Assembly (NCBI GenBank): GCA_018713325.1
Contig: DVFJ01000026.1
Coordinates: forward strand, 1-44,152
Direction of reading: 5' to 3'
Length of the DNA stretch: 44,152 nucleotides
Origin: Candidatus Onthenecus intestinigallinarum
Lineage (GTDB): Bacteria; Bacillota; Clostridia; Christensenellales; Aristaeellaceae
Below, in pieces: positions 34,043-42,358 of this stretch. The number at the start of each line of letters is the position of its first letter. Positions within the stretch are counted from its first letter, which is position 1. The notes below the pieces were generated by a model. It was not told the DNA's origin. It saw nothing but the letters and a program-made list of their open reading frames with translations, and made no database searches. A program made the translations under genes and the position numbers.

Positions 34043-34089
34043 AAAAAGCGGCAGCCGCCGCAAGCGCATTGCCTGCGGCGGCTGCCGCT
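34043..34089 (-). terminator. terminator of the phosphatase/acetyltransferase operon
   Basis: A 16-bp perfect stem (34047-34062 with 34074-34089) with an 11-base loop, followed on the minus strand by TTTTA. It overlaps the acetyltransferase stop and may also end the collagen-like gene from the other side. Confidence 0.75.
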
Positions 34090-34721
34090 CAGAATTCATT
34101 CGTCCGGGAACTGCGCACGGCCTGCAGGAACGCCTCCGGCGCGCGTTCAAACCGCAGCCGTGCGTAGGCGTCCGGGGGCATGTGCGCCTGCAGGAAGGGC
34201 AATCCAGCCTCCAGTTCATTCGGGCGATAGCCGATCTCGGGATCCGTCAGCAGCGCAAAGCCCATGTCGGTGTAGAGCTTGATCGCACGGAAACTGCCCG
34301 GCTGGGTGTGCAGGAACACGGGAAAGTCATTCTCGTTTAGGGCGCGCATCACGTGCGAGAGCAACCCGCGCCCCAGGCCATGCCCCTCGCAGTCCCTGCG
34401 CACCTTGAACCATTGGATCGTGGTCACGCATCCGTAGGCCTTCCAGGCAAAGCACGTGCCCACCGGCGTGTCCTGCGCGTCGCACACGAACAGGCAGCTG
34501 CGCCAGAAGGCATCCCCATACGGCCTGTACACCGCGTCAAAATACCGCGCCATGGCGGCGCGATGCTCCTGCGCCCCCTCGTCATAGGGAAAGGCGTACC
34601 ACAGCTCCAGCTCGTCCCGGCGGCAGGTGCGCACGTGATAGCCTTCCGGGATCTCGGACAGCGCCTGCCTGCACAGCGACCGGCACATCATGAACAGGTT
34701 GCAGGCCTCTACGCTCTCCAT
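34089..34721 (-). CDS. GNAT-family N-acetyltransferase
   Basis: Encodes 210 residues. The acetyl-CoA-binding motif A is visible as RRDCEGHGLGRGLLSHVM near residues 108-125, followed by FLHTQPGSFRAIKLYTDMGF, the usual motif B region. The substrate is unknown. Start ATG 34721 behind GGAGGGGG; it overlaps the end of the phosphatase gene by 13 bp, so the two are translationally coupled. Confidence 0.85.
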   Translation of the reverse strand: MESVEACNLFMMCRSLCRQALSEIPEGYHVRTCRRDELELWYAFPYDEGAQEHRAAMARYFDAVYRPYGDAFWRSCLFVCDAQDTPVGTCFAWKAYGCVTTIQWFKVRRDCEGHGLGRGLLSHVMRALNENDFPVFLHTQPGSFRAIKLYTDMGFALLTDPEIGYRPNELEAGLPFLQAHMPPDAYARLRFERAPEAFLQAVRSSRTNEF

Positions 34722-35209
34722 GCCGTTCCCCCTCCTTCTCCCTTGCGGCGCGCGTCGTCCTGGAGCAGCTGCTCCAGCAGCGCCCGGCAGCCCTCGGCGA
34801 TCTCATCGTACACGAAGCCGAACCGGCCGGTGTACCATGGGTCTTCCACCTCGCGCGGGCGCTCGGTGTAGGCCAGCAGCAGCCCGATCTTGCGTTGAGG
34901 ATCGCCGCCAAAGATCACGCGCATCCGGCGCACGTTGTCCATGTCCATGCCCACAAAGAAGTCGTAGCGCGCATAGTCCTCCCGCGTGAGCTGGCGCGCG
35001 CGGTGGCTGCTGCGCTTCAGGCCGCGTCGCACCAGCTCGGCGTTGGCCTCGGGGTAGACCAGCCGCCCAATCTCCTCGTCGCTCACGGCGGCCGAATCCG
35101 CCGCATAGCGGTCCGTCAGCCCCGCCTCCTCCAGCATGTGGGTGAAGATCGCCTCGGCCATGGGGCTGCGGCAGATGTTGCCGTGGCAGACGAATAGGAT
35201 CCTGCGCAT
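34709..35209 (-). CDS. low-molecular-weight protein-tyrosine phosphatase
   Basis: Encodes 166 residues, the standard size. The P-loop CHGNICRS (Cys8 to Arg14 of the CX5R signature) and the late general-acid motif EDPWYTG are both present, so the enzyme should be active. Such phosphatases act on tyrosine-phosphorylated proteins (often polysaccharide-export kinases) or on arginine phosphate. Start ATG 35209 with GAGGAG upstream. It precedes the acetyltransferase in a two-gene unit. Confidence 0.9.
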   Translation of the reverse strand: MRRILFVCHGNICRSPMAEAIFTHMLEEAGLTDRYAADSAAVSDEEIGRLVYPEANAELVRRGLKRSSHRARQLTREDYARYDFFVGMDMDNVRRMRVIFGGDPQRKIGLLLAYTERPREVEDPWYTGRFGFVYDEIAEGCRALLEQLLQDDARRKGEGGGTAWRA

Positions 35210-35311
35210 CTCCTGACGCTCCTCTCTGCGCGCACGCAGCGCGTTTTTCCCTTGATGATTTCGCGCAAGCCGCCTTTTTTCCTGCTTTCCGTCCGCAAAC
35301 CGTACGCACGG

Positions 35312-35340
35312 TTGTCCGCGCCCGTGTAGCGTGGTACAAT
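35312..35340 (+). promoter_or_regulatory. promoter of the FAD oxidoreductase gene
   Basis: TTGTCC (35312-35317), 17 bp, TACAAT (35335-35340). Confidence 0.75.
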
Positions 35341-35403
35341 ATGGATATCACGATCTGGCGTATGCGGATGCCCGCACACAGCAACAACGAAAGGATGATT
35401 GCC

Positions 35404-36753
35404 ATGAAATCAGACGGCGCATGGGACGTCGTGGTGGTCGGCGGCGGCGTATCGGGCTGCATGGCGGCGGTAGCGGCCGCACGGCTGGGCGCCCGAACGC
35501 TGCTGATCGAGCGCTACGGCTTTTTGGGCGGCGCGCTGGCCAACGCGGGCGTGGGGCCAATGATGACCTTCCACGCCGGGACGCGCCAGGTCGTGACCGG
35601 CCTGCCGCAGGAGCTGGTCGACCTCATGTGCGCCCACGGCGGATGTCTGGGCCACATCGAGGACACGACCGGCTATGCCTCCTCCGTCACGCCCTTTGAC
35701 CCGGAGGTCCTCAAGCTCTCGCTGGACGAGATGGCGCAGCGCAGCGGCGTGCAGGTGCTGCTGCATGCCCGCCTGGTCGACGTGCGCCGCGCCGGGCAGG
35801 CCCTGCAGGCAGTGCGCGTGCAGACGAAGGGCGGCCTGCTGGAGCTGGCGGGCCGCGTGTTCGTGGATGCCACGGGCGATGCGGATCTGTCCGTCGCCGC
35901 CGGGGCGGACGTGCGTCAGGGGCGCGACGAAGACGGGCTGTGCCAGCCCATGACGGCCAACTTCCGGCTGAACGGTGTGGACATGGACCGCCTCAAGGCG
36001 GAGATCCGCCGGCGGCCGGAGAACTTCAACATCCGGGATCTGTCCTCCATCGACCGCGCGCCGCGCCTGTCCATGGCCGGCTTCTACAGCGAGTTCAACG
36101 AGGCCAAGGCCGCAGGCGAGATCAGCACGCAGCGCGAGGATGTGCTGCTCTTTGAGACCGTGCGCCCGGGCGAGGTCGTCGTCAATACCACGCGCATCGT
36201 CCGGCTCAACCCTGTCGACCCGTGGGATCTGTCGCTGGCCGAGCGCGAGGGCAGGCGGCAGGTGCATGAGCTGCTCGCGTTCTTCCGAAAGCGCTGCGCG
36301 GGGTTTGCGCAGGCGCAGCTGGTCAGCACGGGCGTGCAGATCGGCGTGCGCGAGTCGCGCCGCGTCATGGGCGATCATGTCCTCACGCAGGAGGATCTAC
36401 TCTCCTCCCGCCCCTTCGAGGACGCCGTCGCCCTGGGCGGCTATCCCATCGACATCCATAACTCCACGGGCGCGCACACCAGCACGGTGCACCTGCGCCC
36501 CGGTCAGTTCTATTACATCCCCCTGCGCGCGCTGATCGCCGCAGGGCTGGACAACCTGCTCGTATCCGGACGCTGCATCTCGGCCACGCACGAGGCCTCG
36601 GCCGCCATCCGCGTGACGCCCATCGCCATGGCCGTCGGCCAGGCGGCGGGCACAGCTGCTGCGCTGAGCTGCCTGCAGGATCTGCCGGTGCGCGCGCTGC
36701 CCGTTGCGCGCGTGCAGCAGACTCTGGAGCGCATGGGTGCGTCCATTCACTGA
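35404..36753 (+). CDS. FAD-dependent oxidoreductase
   Basis: Encodes 449 residues. The N-terminal Rossmann fingerprint VVVVGGGVSGCMAA (10-23) with the following Glu in LLIERYGFLGG, the ATGDADLS motif near 157-164 and the C-terminal GRCISATHEASAAIRVTPIAMAVGQAAGTAAAL are those of the FAD_oxidored (PF12831-type) family. No signal peptide. Substrate unknown; relatives often sit beside carbohydrate genes. The longer reading from 35341 is rejected because its first codon abuts the -10 box; ATG 35404 follows AAAGGATG. A strong terminator follows. Confidence 0.85.
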   Translation: MKSDGAWDVVVVGGGVSGCMAAVAAARLGARTLLIERYGFLGGALANAGVGPMMTFHAGTRQVVTGLPQELVDLMCAHGGCLGHIEDTTGYASSVTPFDPEVLKLSLDEMAQRSGVQVLLHARLVDVRRAGQALQAVRVQTKGGLLELAGRVFVDATGDADLSVAAGADVRQGRDEDGLCQPMTANFRLNGVDMDRLKAEIRRRPENFNIRDLSSIDRAPRLSMAGFYSEFNEAKAAGEISTQREDVLLFETVRPGEVVVNTTRIVRLNPVDPWDLSLAEREGRRQVHELLAFFRKRCAGFAQAQLVSTGVQIGVRESRRVMGDHVLTQEDLLSSRPFEDAVALGGYPIDIHNSTGAHTSTVHLRPGQFYYIPLRALIAAGLDNLLVSGRCISATHEASAAIRVTPIAMAVGQAAGTAAALSCLQDLPVRALPVARVQQTLERMGASIH

Positions 36754-36763
36754 TTTCTTTAAA

Positions 36764-36792
36764 GGCGCCGGCTGGTTCCGGCGCCTTTTTTT
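36764..36792 (+). terminator. terminator after the FAD oxidoreductase
   Basis: GGCGCCGG (36764-36771) pairs with CCGGCGCC (36778-36785), loop of six, then seven T (36786-36792). Confidence 0.9.
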
Positions 36793-36801
36793 GATTTTAT
36801 T

Positions 36802-36844
36802 CTTGACAAAGTCAAGTTTGTATATTATACTTGACTTCGTCAAG
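36802..36844 (+). promoter_or_regulatory. MarR-operon promoter with two identical palindromic operators
   Basis: Promoter TTGACA (36803-36808), 17 bp, TATACT (36826-36831). Two palindromes CTTGAC-N3-GTCAAG lie at 36802-36816 (over the -35) and 36830-36844 (over the -10 end and start point), 28 bp apart. This is a classical MarR autorepression layout. Confidence 0.88.
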
Positions 36845-36857
36845 CGGAGGTGATTCA

Positions 36858-37298
36858 GTGTTCGACACCCTGGCCTATTACTCCTCAGTGCTCTACCGGC
36901 ATTTCACCCACTACACCGGCGAAAAGCTGCAGGCGCTGGGGCTGAACTACGGCTCGCTGTTCTTTCTCATCTACGTGGGCAAGCACCCGGGATGCACGCC
37001 GTCGGAACTGACGAAGGCGCTGCGCGTGGACTGGGGGCACTCGCAGCGCAGCGTCGCCCGACTGGTGGAGGATGGCTTCATGACCAAGGAGCGCGCCGGC
37101 CGCACCCACCGGCTGAACCTGACCGCCAAGGGCGAGCAGGCGTTTGAGCTCAGCCACCAGGTGTTCTTCGATTGGGATGCGCAGCGGCTGTCCGTGCTGA
37201 CGCAGGCGGAGCGGGATGAACTGTCCGCGCTGCTGCGTAAGGTCGCGGCGCAGCGGACGGACGACTGGGACGGCGGGAAAGGATGCGAGGCAAGATGA
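36858..37298 (+). CDS. MarR-family transcriptional regulator
   Basis: Encodes 146 residues from GTG 36858 (GGAGG with 7-base spacing). The winged helix is seen in CTPSELTKALRVDWGHSQRSVARLVEDGFMTKERAGRTHRLNLTAKG, with flanking dimerisation helices. It very likely represses its own operon through the paired palindromes over the promoter. It is first of three genes and overlaps the flavodoxin gene by four bases. The ligand is unknown; MarR proteins often respond to phenolic or redox-active compounds. Confidence 0.9.
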   Translation: MFDTLAYYSSVLYRHFTHYTGEKLQALGLNYGSLFFLIYVGKHPGCTPSELTKALRVDWGHSQRSVARLVEDGFMTKERAGRTHRLNLTAKGEQAFELSHQVFFDWDAQRLSVLTQAERDELSALLRKVAAQRTDDWDGGKGCEAR

Positions 37299-37816
37299 GC
37301 TACGCGATCGTCTACAGCAGCCGGACGGGCAACACGCGCATGCTGGCCGAGGCGCTGCGCGCGGCGCTGCCGCCGCAGGCATGTGTCTACTTCGGTCCAC
37401 CGGACGGCGCAGCGCTGGCAGCGGACCGGCTGTACGTCGGGTTCTGGACGGACAAGGGCATATGCGACGCGGATACAGCGGCCTTTCTGTCAAAGCTTGC
37501 GGGCAAGGAGGTCTTCCTGTTCGGCACGGCCGGCTTCGGCGGCGCGCCCGAATACTTTGAGGGCATCGTGCAGCGCACGCGCCGCTGCCTGCCCGAGGGC
37601 AACGCGCTCGTAGGCGCGTACATGTGCCAGGGCAAGATGCCCGCGGCCGTGCGGGCGCGCTATGAGCGCATGCTCGCCTCCCCCTCCCCCGCGCCCAACC
37701 TGCGCGAGCTGCTGGACAACTTCGACCGGGCGGCGTCCCATCCGGACGGCGCCGACCTGGAGCGGCTGATTCGAGCCGTCACCCCCACATTCAATATCAG
37801 ACAAGAGGACAAGTAA
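37295..37816 (+). CDS. flavodoxin-family protein
   Basis: Encodes 173 residues. The N terminus AIVYSSRTGNTRMLAEAL carries the FMN-phosphate loop (S-x-T-G-N-T), and GKEVFLFGTAGFGGAPEYFEG fits the second flavin loop. It should bind FMN and carry electrons in the cytoplasm. ATG 37295 is chosen for the ATGA overlap with marR; ATG 37283 is possible. A MarR/flavodoxin pair also accompanies bilirubin reductase (bilQ, bilS), but no reductase gene is present here, so I make no such call. Confidence 0.85.
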   Translation: MSYAIVYSSRTGNTRMLAEALRAALPPQACVYFGPPDGAALAADRLYVGFWTDKGICDADTAAFLSKLAGKEVFLFGTAGFGGAPEYFEGIVQRTRRCLPEGNALVGAYMCQGKMPAAVRARYERMLASPSPAPNLRELLDNFDRAASHPDGADLERLIRAVTPTFNIRQEDK

Positions 37817-37836
37817 AAGATAAGGAGCATGTCAAC

Positions 37837-38166
37837 ATGAACAAGGCAACGAAAATCTGGCCGTGGATCGCGCTGGCGCTGTGCGCCTGCACGACGGTGA
37901 TGAATATGACGCAGGCGCGCTGGCTGTCCGTCGCCATCGCGGTGGTCTCCCTCGCCGGGCTGTGCGCCCTGCTGTTTGCCAAGAAGAGGACCGGCTTCCT
38001 GCTCATGTGCGTGTGCGCGGTGGCCTCGTTCCTCGTCGGGTCCATCCAGAGCGTCCAGGGCGGCCTCTCGGTCGCGCTCGCGGTGGGCATGTCGCTGATC
38101 GGTTCGGCGCTCGTGCCGCTGATCACCGGCCTGTTCCTCAAGAGCCAGTGGGCCAGGCTGAAGTAA
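37837..38166 (+). CDS. small membrane protein
   Basis: Encodes 109 residues with about four hydrophobic segments and a basic C terminus. No family recognised. It starts 20 bp after the flavodoxin gene with AAGGAG upstream and is followed by a strong terminator, so it is the third gene of the MarR-controlled operon. Confidence 0.75.
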   Translation: MNKATKIWPWIALALCACTTVMNMTQARWLSVAIAVVSLAGLCALLFAKKRTGFLLMCVCAVASFLVGSIQSVQGGLSVALAVGMSLIGSALVPLITGLFLKSQWARLK

Positions 38167-38182
38167 ATCCACCGGCCCTGCA

Positions 38183-38219
38183 GGGGCGGTATCCCGGTTC
38201 GGGATGCCGCCCCTTTTTT
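38183..38219 (+). terminator. terminator of the MarR operon
   Basis: A stem of up to 13 pairs with one G-T pair or mismatch (38183-38195 with 38201-38213, loop of five), then six T. Confidence 0.9.
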
Positions 38220-38573
38220 GCGGGCTGTCCGCAGCCCGCCGTTGGGATACAAAGCGTCAAAACAGGAGGCGTATACAGCCGGCTTTTCCCGCGCGTTTGA
38301 TTTGCAGAAGACATGGCGGGACAGGCGTCTCCGTTTCCCCCGCGCCGCGGAACCCGCAGCCCCGACCGTCCCCGGATGTGACCATGATGCGCAAAGCCCT
38401 CTCCCCCGCGCACGACCTGCACACCGCGTCTATCACGACGCCGGGTATCAGACGACCGCGGATTGCTACACCTTTGCGGATGGCGCGACGCTGCTCCTGT
38501 CCGGCGACAGCTGCATGGTCCGGGAGCGGGCAGACGGCGCATGAGGCCAAATCGCAGGGGGTACGGGTATTCA
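38220..38573. other. about 350 bp without a convincing gene, possible small remnant
   Basis: An AGGAGG occurs at 38264-38269 but no start codon follows at proper distance. A + strand fragment ending at the TGA 38542-38544 reads YQTTADCYTFADGATLLLSG in its last third and looks protein-like, while the part before it does not; this could be the tail of a decayed gene. The stretch ends at the insertion-sequence target. Confidence 0.25.
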
Positions 38574-39929
38574 GGTAGTGTCAAGGATTTTTCGCAAATT
38601 GGTTTGCAGCCTCTGGCATGAATGAAGTCAGCCAGCAATGGAGGCATCCTCAAGAGCCGCCTCCAGGTGCTTCATGTTCATGTACTTCTTGTTGCCCCAT
38701 TGGGTGCCGGCCACATGGCGCAGCCGAGCACAGACCAGCATGAGAGCAGAATTGCCGTCCGGAAAACTACCCACCACGCGAGTGCGGCGGCGGATCTCCC
38801 GGTTCAGTCGTTCAATGACATTGTTGGTGCGGATACGGGTCCAATGCTCGCTGGGAAAATCGCAGTAGGTTAGCGTTTCTTCAATGCTGTCCTCCACCTT
38901 CTTGGCCGCTTCTTTCAGCTTCATAGAGCGTAGCTCTTCTACCACAGCTTTGGCCTTTTCGCGGGCAGCTTTCTTGCTCTCCTGAGCGTGGATCGCCTTG
39001 AGCATCTTGGCCACCAGCTTTACCTTGGAGCGTGGCGTTACAGAGAACACATTACGGTAGAAGCGGACGGTACACCGCTGGTATTTGGCCTCAGGAAACA
39101 CTTCTCCCACGGCTTCCAGCATACCAAGACACTTGTCACCAACCCCCAATTTAGCCCCATCCAGACCACGGTCACGGAGCCACTGAAAGAAATTGACCCA
39201 ACTGGCCTTGTCTTCTTTCATGCCCTCAGCTGCGCCAAGAACCTCGCGGTAGCCATCCTCGTTGACTGCAATGGCTACCAGAATGGCTACATTTTCAAAC
39301 TCTCCGCCCCAGTTGCGGCGCAGGTAGATTCCATCCACATAGACATACGGATACCGCCCGCCCTGCAGAGGACGGTTCCGCCAATCTTCAATGTGGACAT
39401 ACGCTTTCTTATTCAACTCACTGATGGTAGAGGGAGAGACTTTGCTGCCCCAGAGAGCCTCGGTAATGTCCTCCACGCGCCGAACGGATACCCCTGCCAG
39501 GTACATCTCGATGAGGGCTTCCTCCACACTGCTCTCCCGGCGGCGGTACCGCTCGATAATAGCAGTTTCAAAGGAGATCCCTTTGAGCTTGGGTACCTTG
39601 AGAGTGACATCCCCAGAAGTGGTGGTGAGGTTGCGGCTATAGTGGCCGCTGCGGTAACCCTGACGCTGCTCATTGCGCTCGTACCGGGCTGCCTGTGTCA
39701 GTTTCTCTGCCTCAGCCTCCAGCAGTTCGTTGAGCGTTTCCTCTACGCTACCGCGCACCAGTTCCTTAATCTGCCCCTTGATAACTTCCTCATTTAGCTG
39801 TACAATCTTTTCGGACATGGTTTGCTGTCTCCTTTCAGAATGGTGTGTCGCGACTTCATTCTACCAGAGATTTGCAAACCATGTCTTTTCATTTGCTTTT
39901 CTAATTTGCGAAACTTATTCTACCTTACC
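38574..39929. mobile_element. complete IS256-family insertion sequence
   Basis: 1356 bp bounded by an 8-bp direct duplication GGTATTCA (38566-38573 and 39930-39937). The ends are imperfect inverted repeats of 27 bp: both begin GGTA and share TTTCGCAAATT at positions 17-27 of the repeat. A single intact transposase gene fills it. Length, ends and duplication agree with the IS256 family. Confidence 0.92.
38628..39818 (-). CDS. IS256-family transposase
   Basis: Encodes 396 residues, the full family length, without frameshift or stop. The mutator-type catalytic residues are visible: Asp in YVYVDGIYLR, Asp in GVGDKCLGM and Glu in NNVIERLNREIRRR, followed by the typical RVVGSFPDGNSALMLVCARL. It cuts and pastes or copies the element through its terminal repeats. 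Start ATG 39818 with AAAGGAGA upstream. As all parts are intact, the element may still be active. Confidence 0.95.
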   Translation of the reverse strand: MSEKIVQLNEEVIKGQIKELVRGSVEETLNELLEAEAEKLTQAARYERNEQRQGYRSGHYSRNLTTTSGDVTLKVPKLKGISFETAIIERYRRRESSVEEALIEMYLAGVSVRRVEDITEALWGSKVSPSTISELNKKAYVHIEDWRNRPLQGGRYPYVYVDGIYLRRNWGGEFENVAILVAIAVNEDGYREVLGAAEGMKEDKASWVNFFQWLRDRGLDGAKLGVGDKCLGMLEAVGEVFPEAKYQRCTVRFYRNVFSVTPRSKVKLVAKMLKAIHAQESKKAAREKAKAVVEELRSMKLKEAAKKVEDSIEETLTYCDFPSEHWTRIRTNNVIERLNREIRRRTRVVGSFPDGNSALMLVCARLRHVAGTQWGNKKYMNMKHLEAALEDASIAG

Positions 39930-39974
39930 GGTATTCACGAGACGCCATGCCGCACAGCCCATGGAATAACAAAC

Positions 39975-40011
39975 AAAAAAGGACGCCGACATGATATCCA
40001 TATCGACGTCC
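39975..40011 (-). terminator. terminator of the rml operon
   Basis: On the minus strand GGACG...CGTCC with an inner CGATAT/ATATC-like stem (40011-39981), then six T (39980-39975). It lies between the operon and the insertion sequence. Confidence 0.65.
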
Positions 40012-40132
40012 GTTGCTGTCCATCCGGTTGATTTTGATACAAGGGATGTTACGCCCTGAGGGCACATGGAATGGCGCATTGCACCCGTTCATCACCCATA
40101 TCGTGGGGCGAATATCTCGTGCGGCCGTGCTA

Positions 40133-40386
40133 TTACAAAGGAGAGCGCGAAAACAAATCCCATGATCTGGAACCGACACAAACTGCGTTGTCCTCGTTCT
40201 GCAAGTCCATAGCGATGATTTCACCCGGCACCATCGTCTGCCCAAGCAGCGTGTGGATCAGTTTATCGATATAGGCCACGTATTCAACGTATGGATATCA
40301 GCGAGATTCTCATAGCCTTCTTCTCGTATCTTCCCGATCCGATTCTGACCATACATTCCAGAAAGTGTATAACCCCATATGTCTGC
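40133..40386 (-). pseudogene. frameshifted coding remnant after rmlD
   Basis: On the minus strand, ATG 40356 reads MYGQNRIGKIREEGYENLAD up to about 40285 before running into a stop at 40258. In another frame the sequence continues EYVAYIDKLIHTLLGQTMVP, then GEIIAMDLQNEDN, to a stop at 40133. Together they look like one protein broken by a frameshift near 40280. I do not recognise the family. It follows rmlD by a few bases and precedes the terminator, so it was probably the last gene of the surface-polysaccharide operon. Confidence 0.5.
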
Positions 40387-41298
40387 TTAACTGATTTCGT
40401 GCAGATACCGCGCAAGCGCATCCTTCCATATCGGCAGTGGCTCAAACCCGTTCTCCACCAACTTACGCTTGTCAAGGCGACTGTTGTATGGGCGCGCCGC
40501 TTTGGACAAGCCATATTCCGCAGTCGTCACAGGAATTACCAATGTGGATTTGCCCGCCTGACGGAATATCTCACAGGCAAAATCATACCAGCTAATGTAA
40601 CCGCCCTCATTGGTAGCATGATAGATTCCATACTTTTCCGTCTCAATCATATCTACCAATAGCCGAGCCAAGTCCATCGCATACGTAGGCGTGCCAACCT
40701 GATCGTTCACCACGCGCAACGTGGGATGCGCCTGCCCGAGGCGCAGCATGGTATTGATAAAGTTATTTCCGCTCAGCCCAAATACCCATGCGATGCGTAC
40801 AACAAAAAACTTTTCTACCAATTCACGCACCGCCAGCTCGCCCTCCAGTTTGGTCTTCCCATAGACATTTAGCGGTGCGTAGTCCTCACAATCAGGCTGC
40901 CATGGCGTATTCCCTTGACCATCGAACACATAATCTGTGCTAATGTACATCAGCTTGCACTCCAGCTCTCGGCAGACCTGTGCGATATGCCGTGTGCCAC
41001 CTGCATTGATTGCCCATACCTTTTCCCGATTTTCAGGGGCTTCGGCCGCATCCACTGCCGTCCACGCCGCACAATGAATCACCGCGTCGGGCTGTGCGCT
41101 CAGAAGCCGCTCCTGCACCGCTTTCGCATCCGTGATGTCCAGCTGCTCATAGGGCATGGTACACACTGCGCTTCCATCCTGCACGCCACTGTACACGGGC
41201 GCAAGATCGCTCCCCAGTCCCTCGTACCCTCTTCTGGCCAACTCGTTCATCACGTCATGGCCCAGCTGACCACAGACACCCGTAACGTATATTTTCAT
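40387..41298 (-). CDS. rmlD: dTDP-4-dehydrorhamnose reductase
   Basis: Encodes 303 residues. It makes the last step of dTDP-L-rhamnose synthesis with NAD(P)H. Visible: VTGVCGQLGHDV (Rossmann loop), HCAAWTAVDAAE, STDYVFDG, and the YGKTKLEGE Tyr-Lys pair of short-chain dehydrogenases. Length is normal. It lies 18 bp after rmlB in the order A-C-B-D on the minus strand. Confidence 0.93.
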   Translation of the reverse strand: MKIYVTGVCGQLGHDVMNELARRGYEGLGSDLAPVYSGVQDGSAVCTMPYEQLDITDAKAVQERLLSAQPDAVIHCAAWTAVDAAEAPENREKVWAINAGGTRHIAQVCRELECKLMYISTDYVFDGQGNTPWQPDCEDYAPLNVYGKTKLEGELAVRELVEKFFVVRIAWVFGLSGNNFINTMLRLGQAHPTLRVVNDQVGTPTYAMDLARLLVDMIETEKYGIYHATNEGGYISWYDFACEIFRQAGKSTLVIPVTTAEYGLSKAARPYNSRLDKRKLVENGFEPLPIWKDALARYLHEIS

Positions 41299-41316
41299 CT
41301 GTCCGCCCCCTCCGAC

Positions 41317-42336
41317 TTACCGGTTTGCGTACATCTTTTCATAGTAGTTCTGGTATTCCCCGCTGATGATCTCTTCCCACCAATCCCGATTATCCAGATA
41401 CCACTGGATGGTCTTCTTTATGCCATCGGCAAACTTTGTCTCCGGCAGCCAGCCCAATTCATTGTGAATCTTCGTCGGGTCGATGGCGTAGCGCATGTCA
41501 TGGCCCTTGCGGTCAGTTACATAGGTGATCAGGCTTTCCGGCTTATCCAAGGCCTTGCAGATGAGCTTCACAATATCGATGTTCTTCATCTCGTTGTGGC
41601 CGCCGATGTTGTACACCTCGCCCACACGGCCCTTTCGGATGATCAGGTCAATTGCCTTACAATGATCCTCCACATACAGCCAGTCACGCACATTCTCACC
41701 TTTACCATAGACAGGCAACGGCTTGTCGTTTAAGCAATTGGCGATCATCAGCGGGATAAGCTTCTCCGGAAAGTGATATGGGCCATAGTTGTTAGAGCAC
41801 CGGGAGATCGTTACCGGCAGGCCAAAGGTACGGTGATAGGCCAGCACCAGCAGATCGGCGCTAGCTTTGGATGCCGAATAGGGACTGGAAGTATGAATGG
41901 GCGTTTCCTCGGTGAAAAACAGGTCCGGGCGATCCAGCGGCAGATCGCCGTAAACCTCATCAGTCGATACCTGATGATACCGCCCGATGCCATACTTGCG
42001 GCAGGCATCCATGAGCACCTGTGTACCCAGAATGTTGGTGCGCAGAAATACACCGGGATCTTCGATAGAACGATCCACATGGCTCTCGGCAGCAAAGTTG
42101 ACGATGATCTCTGGCTTTTCCTCATCGAACAATCTGTTCACGGCCTCGCGGTCGCAGATGTCAGCCTTGACGAAACGAAAATTCGGCCGATCCATCACGG
42201 AAGCGAGGGTAGAAAGATTGCCCGCGTATGTCAGATTATCCAGACAAACGATGCGATCCTCCGGATGATGTTTCAGCTGATAAAAAATGAAATTGGAACC
42301 GATAAATCCGGCGCCGCCAGTCACGATGATAGTCAT
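41317..42336 (-). CDS. rmlB: dTDP-glucose 4,6-dehydratase
   Basis: Encodes 339 residues. VTGGAGFIGSNF (5-16) is the NAD-binding loop, HVDRSI follows, and YSASKASAD carries the active-site Tyr and Lys. It converts dTDP-glucose to the 4-keto-6-deoxy form, the second step of the pathway. The gene starts 22 bp after rmlC. Nothing unusual in length or motifs. Confidence 0.95.
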   Translation of the reverse strand: MTIIVTGGAGFIGSNFIFYQLKHHPEDRIVCLDNLTYAGNLSTLASVMDRPNFRFVKADICDREAVNRLFDEEKPEIIVNFAAESHVDRSIEDPGVFLRTNILGTQVLMDACRKYGIGRYHQVSTDEVYGDLPLDRPDLFFTEETPIHTSSPYSASKASADLLVLAYHRTFGLPVTISRCSNNYGPYHFPEKLIPLMIANCLNDKPLPVYGKGENVRDWLYVEDHCKAIDLIIRKGRVGEVYNIGGHNEMKNIDIVKLICKALDKPESLITYVTDRKGHDMRYAIDPTKIHNELGWLPETKFADGIKKTIQWYLDNRDWWEEIISGEYQNYYEKMYANR

Positions 42337-42358
42337 AGGATGTCCTCCTTTTACCTTG

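Noticed and set aside
35341-35403. Upstream extension of the FAD oxidoreductase to ATG 35341
   Set aside because: It starts immediately after the -10 box; ATG 35404 has a ribosome site and begins the conserved domain.
36858-37816. Calling the MarR and flavodoxin genes bilQ and bilS
   Set aside because: No bilirubin-reductase gene is present and neither protein has a motif that I can tie specifically to that system.
38218-38544. Plus-strand frame of 108 codons between the MarR operon and the insertion sequence
   Set aside because: It would begin at the T run of the preceding terminator and has no ribosome site; only its last third looks protein-like, so it is kept only as a possible remnant.
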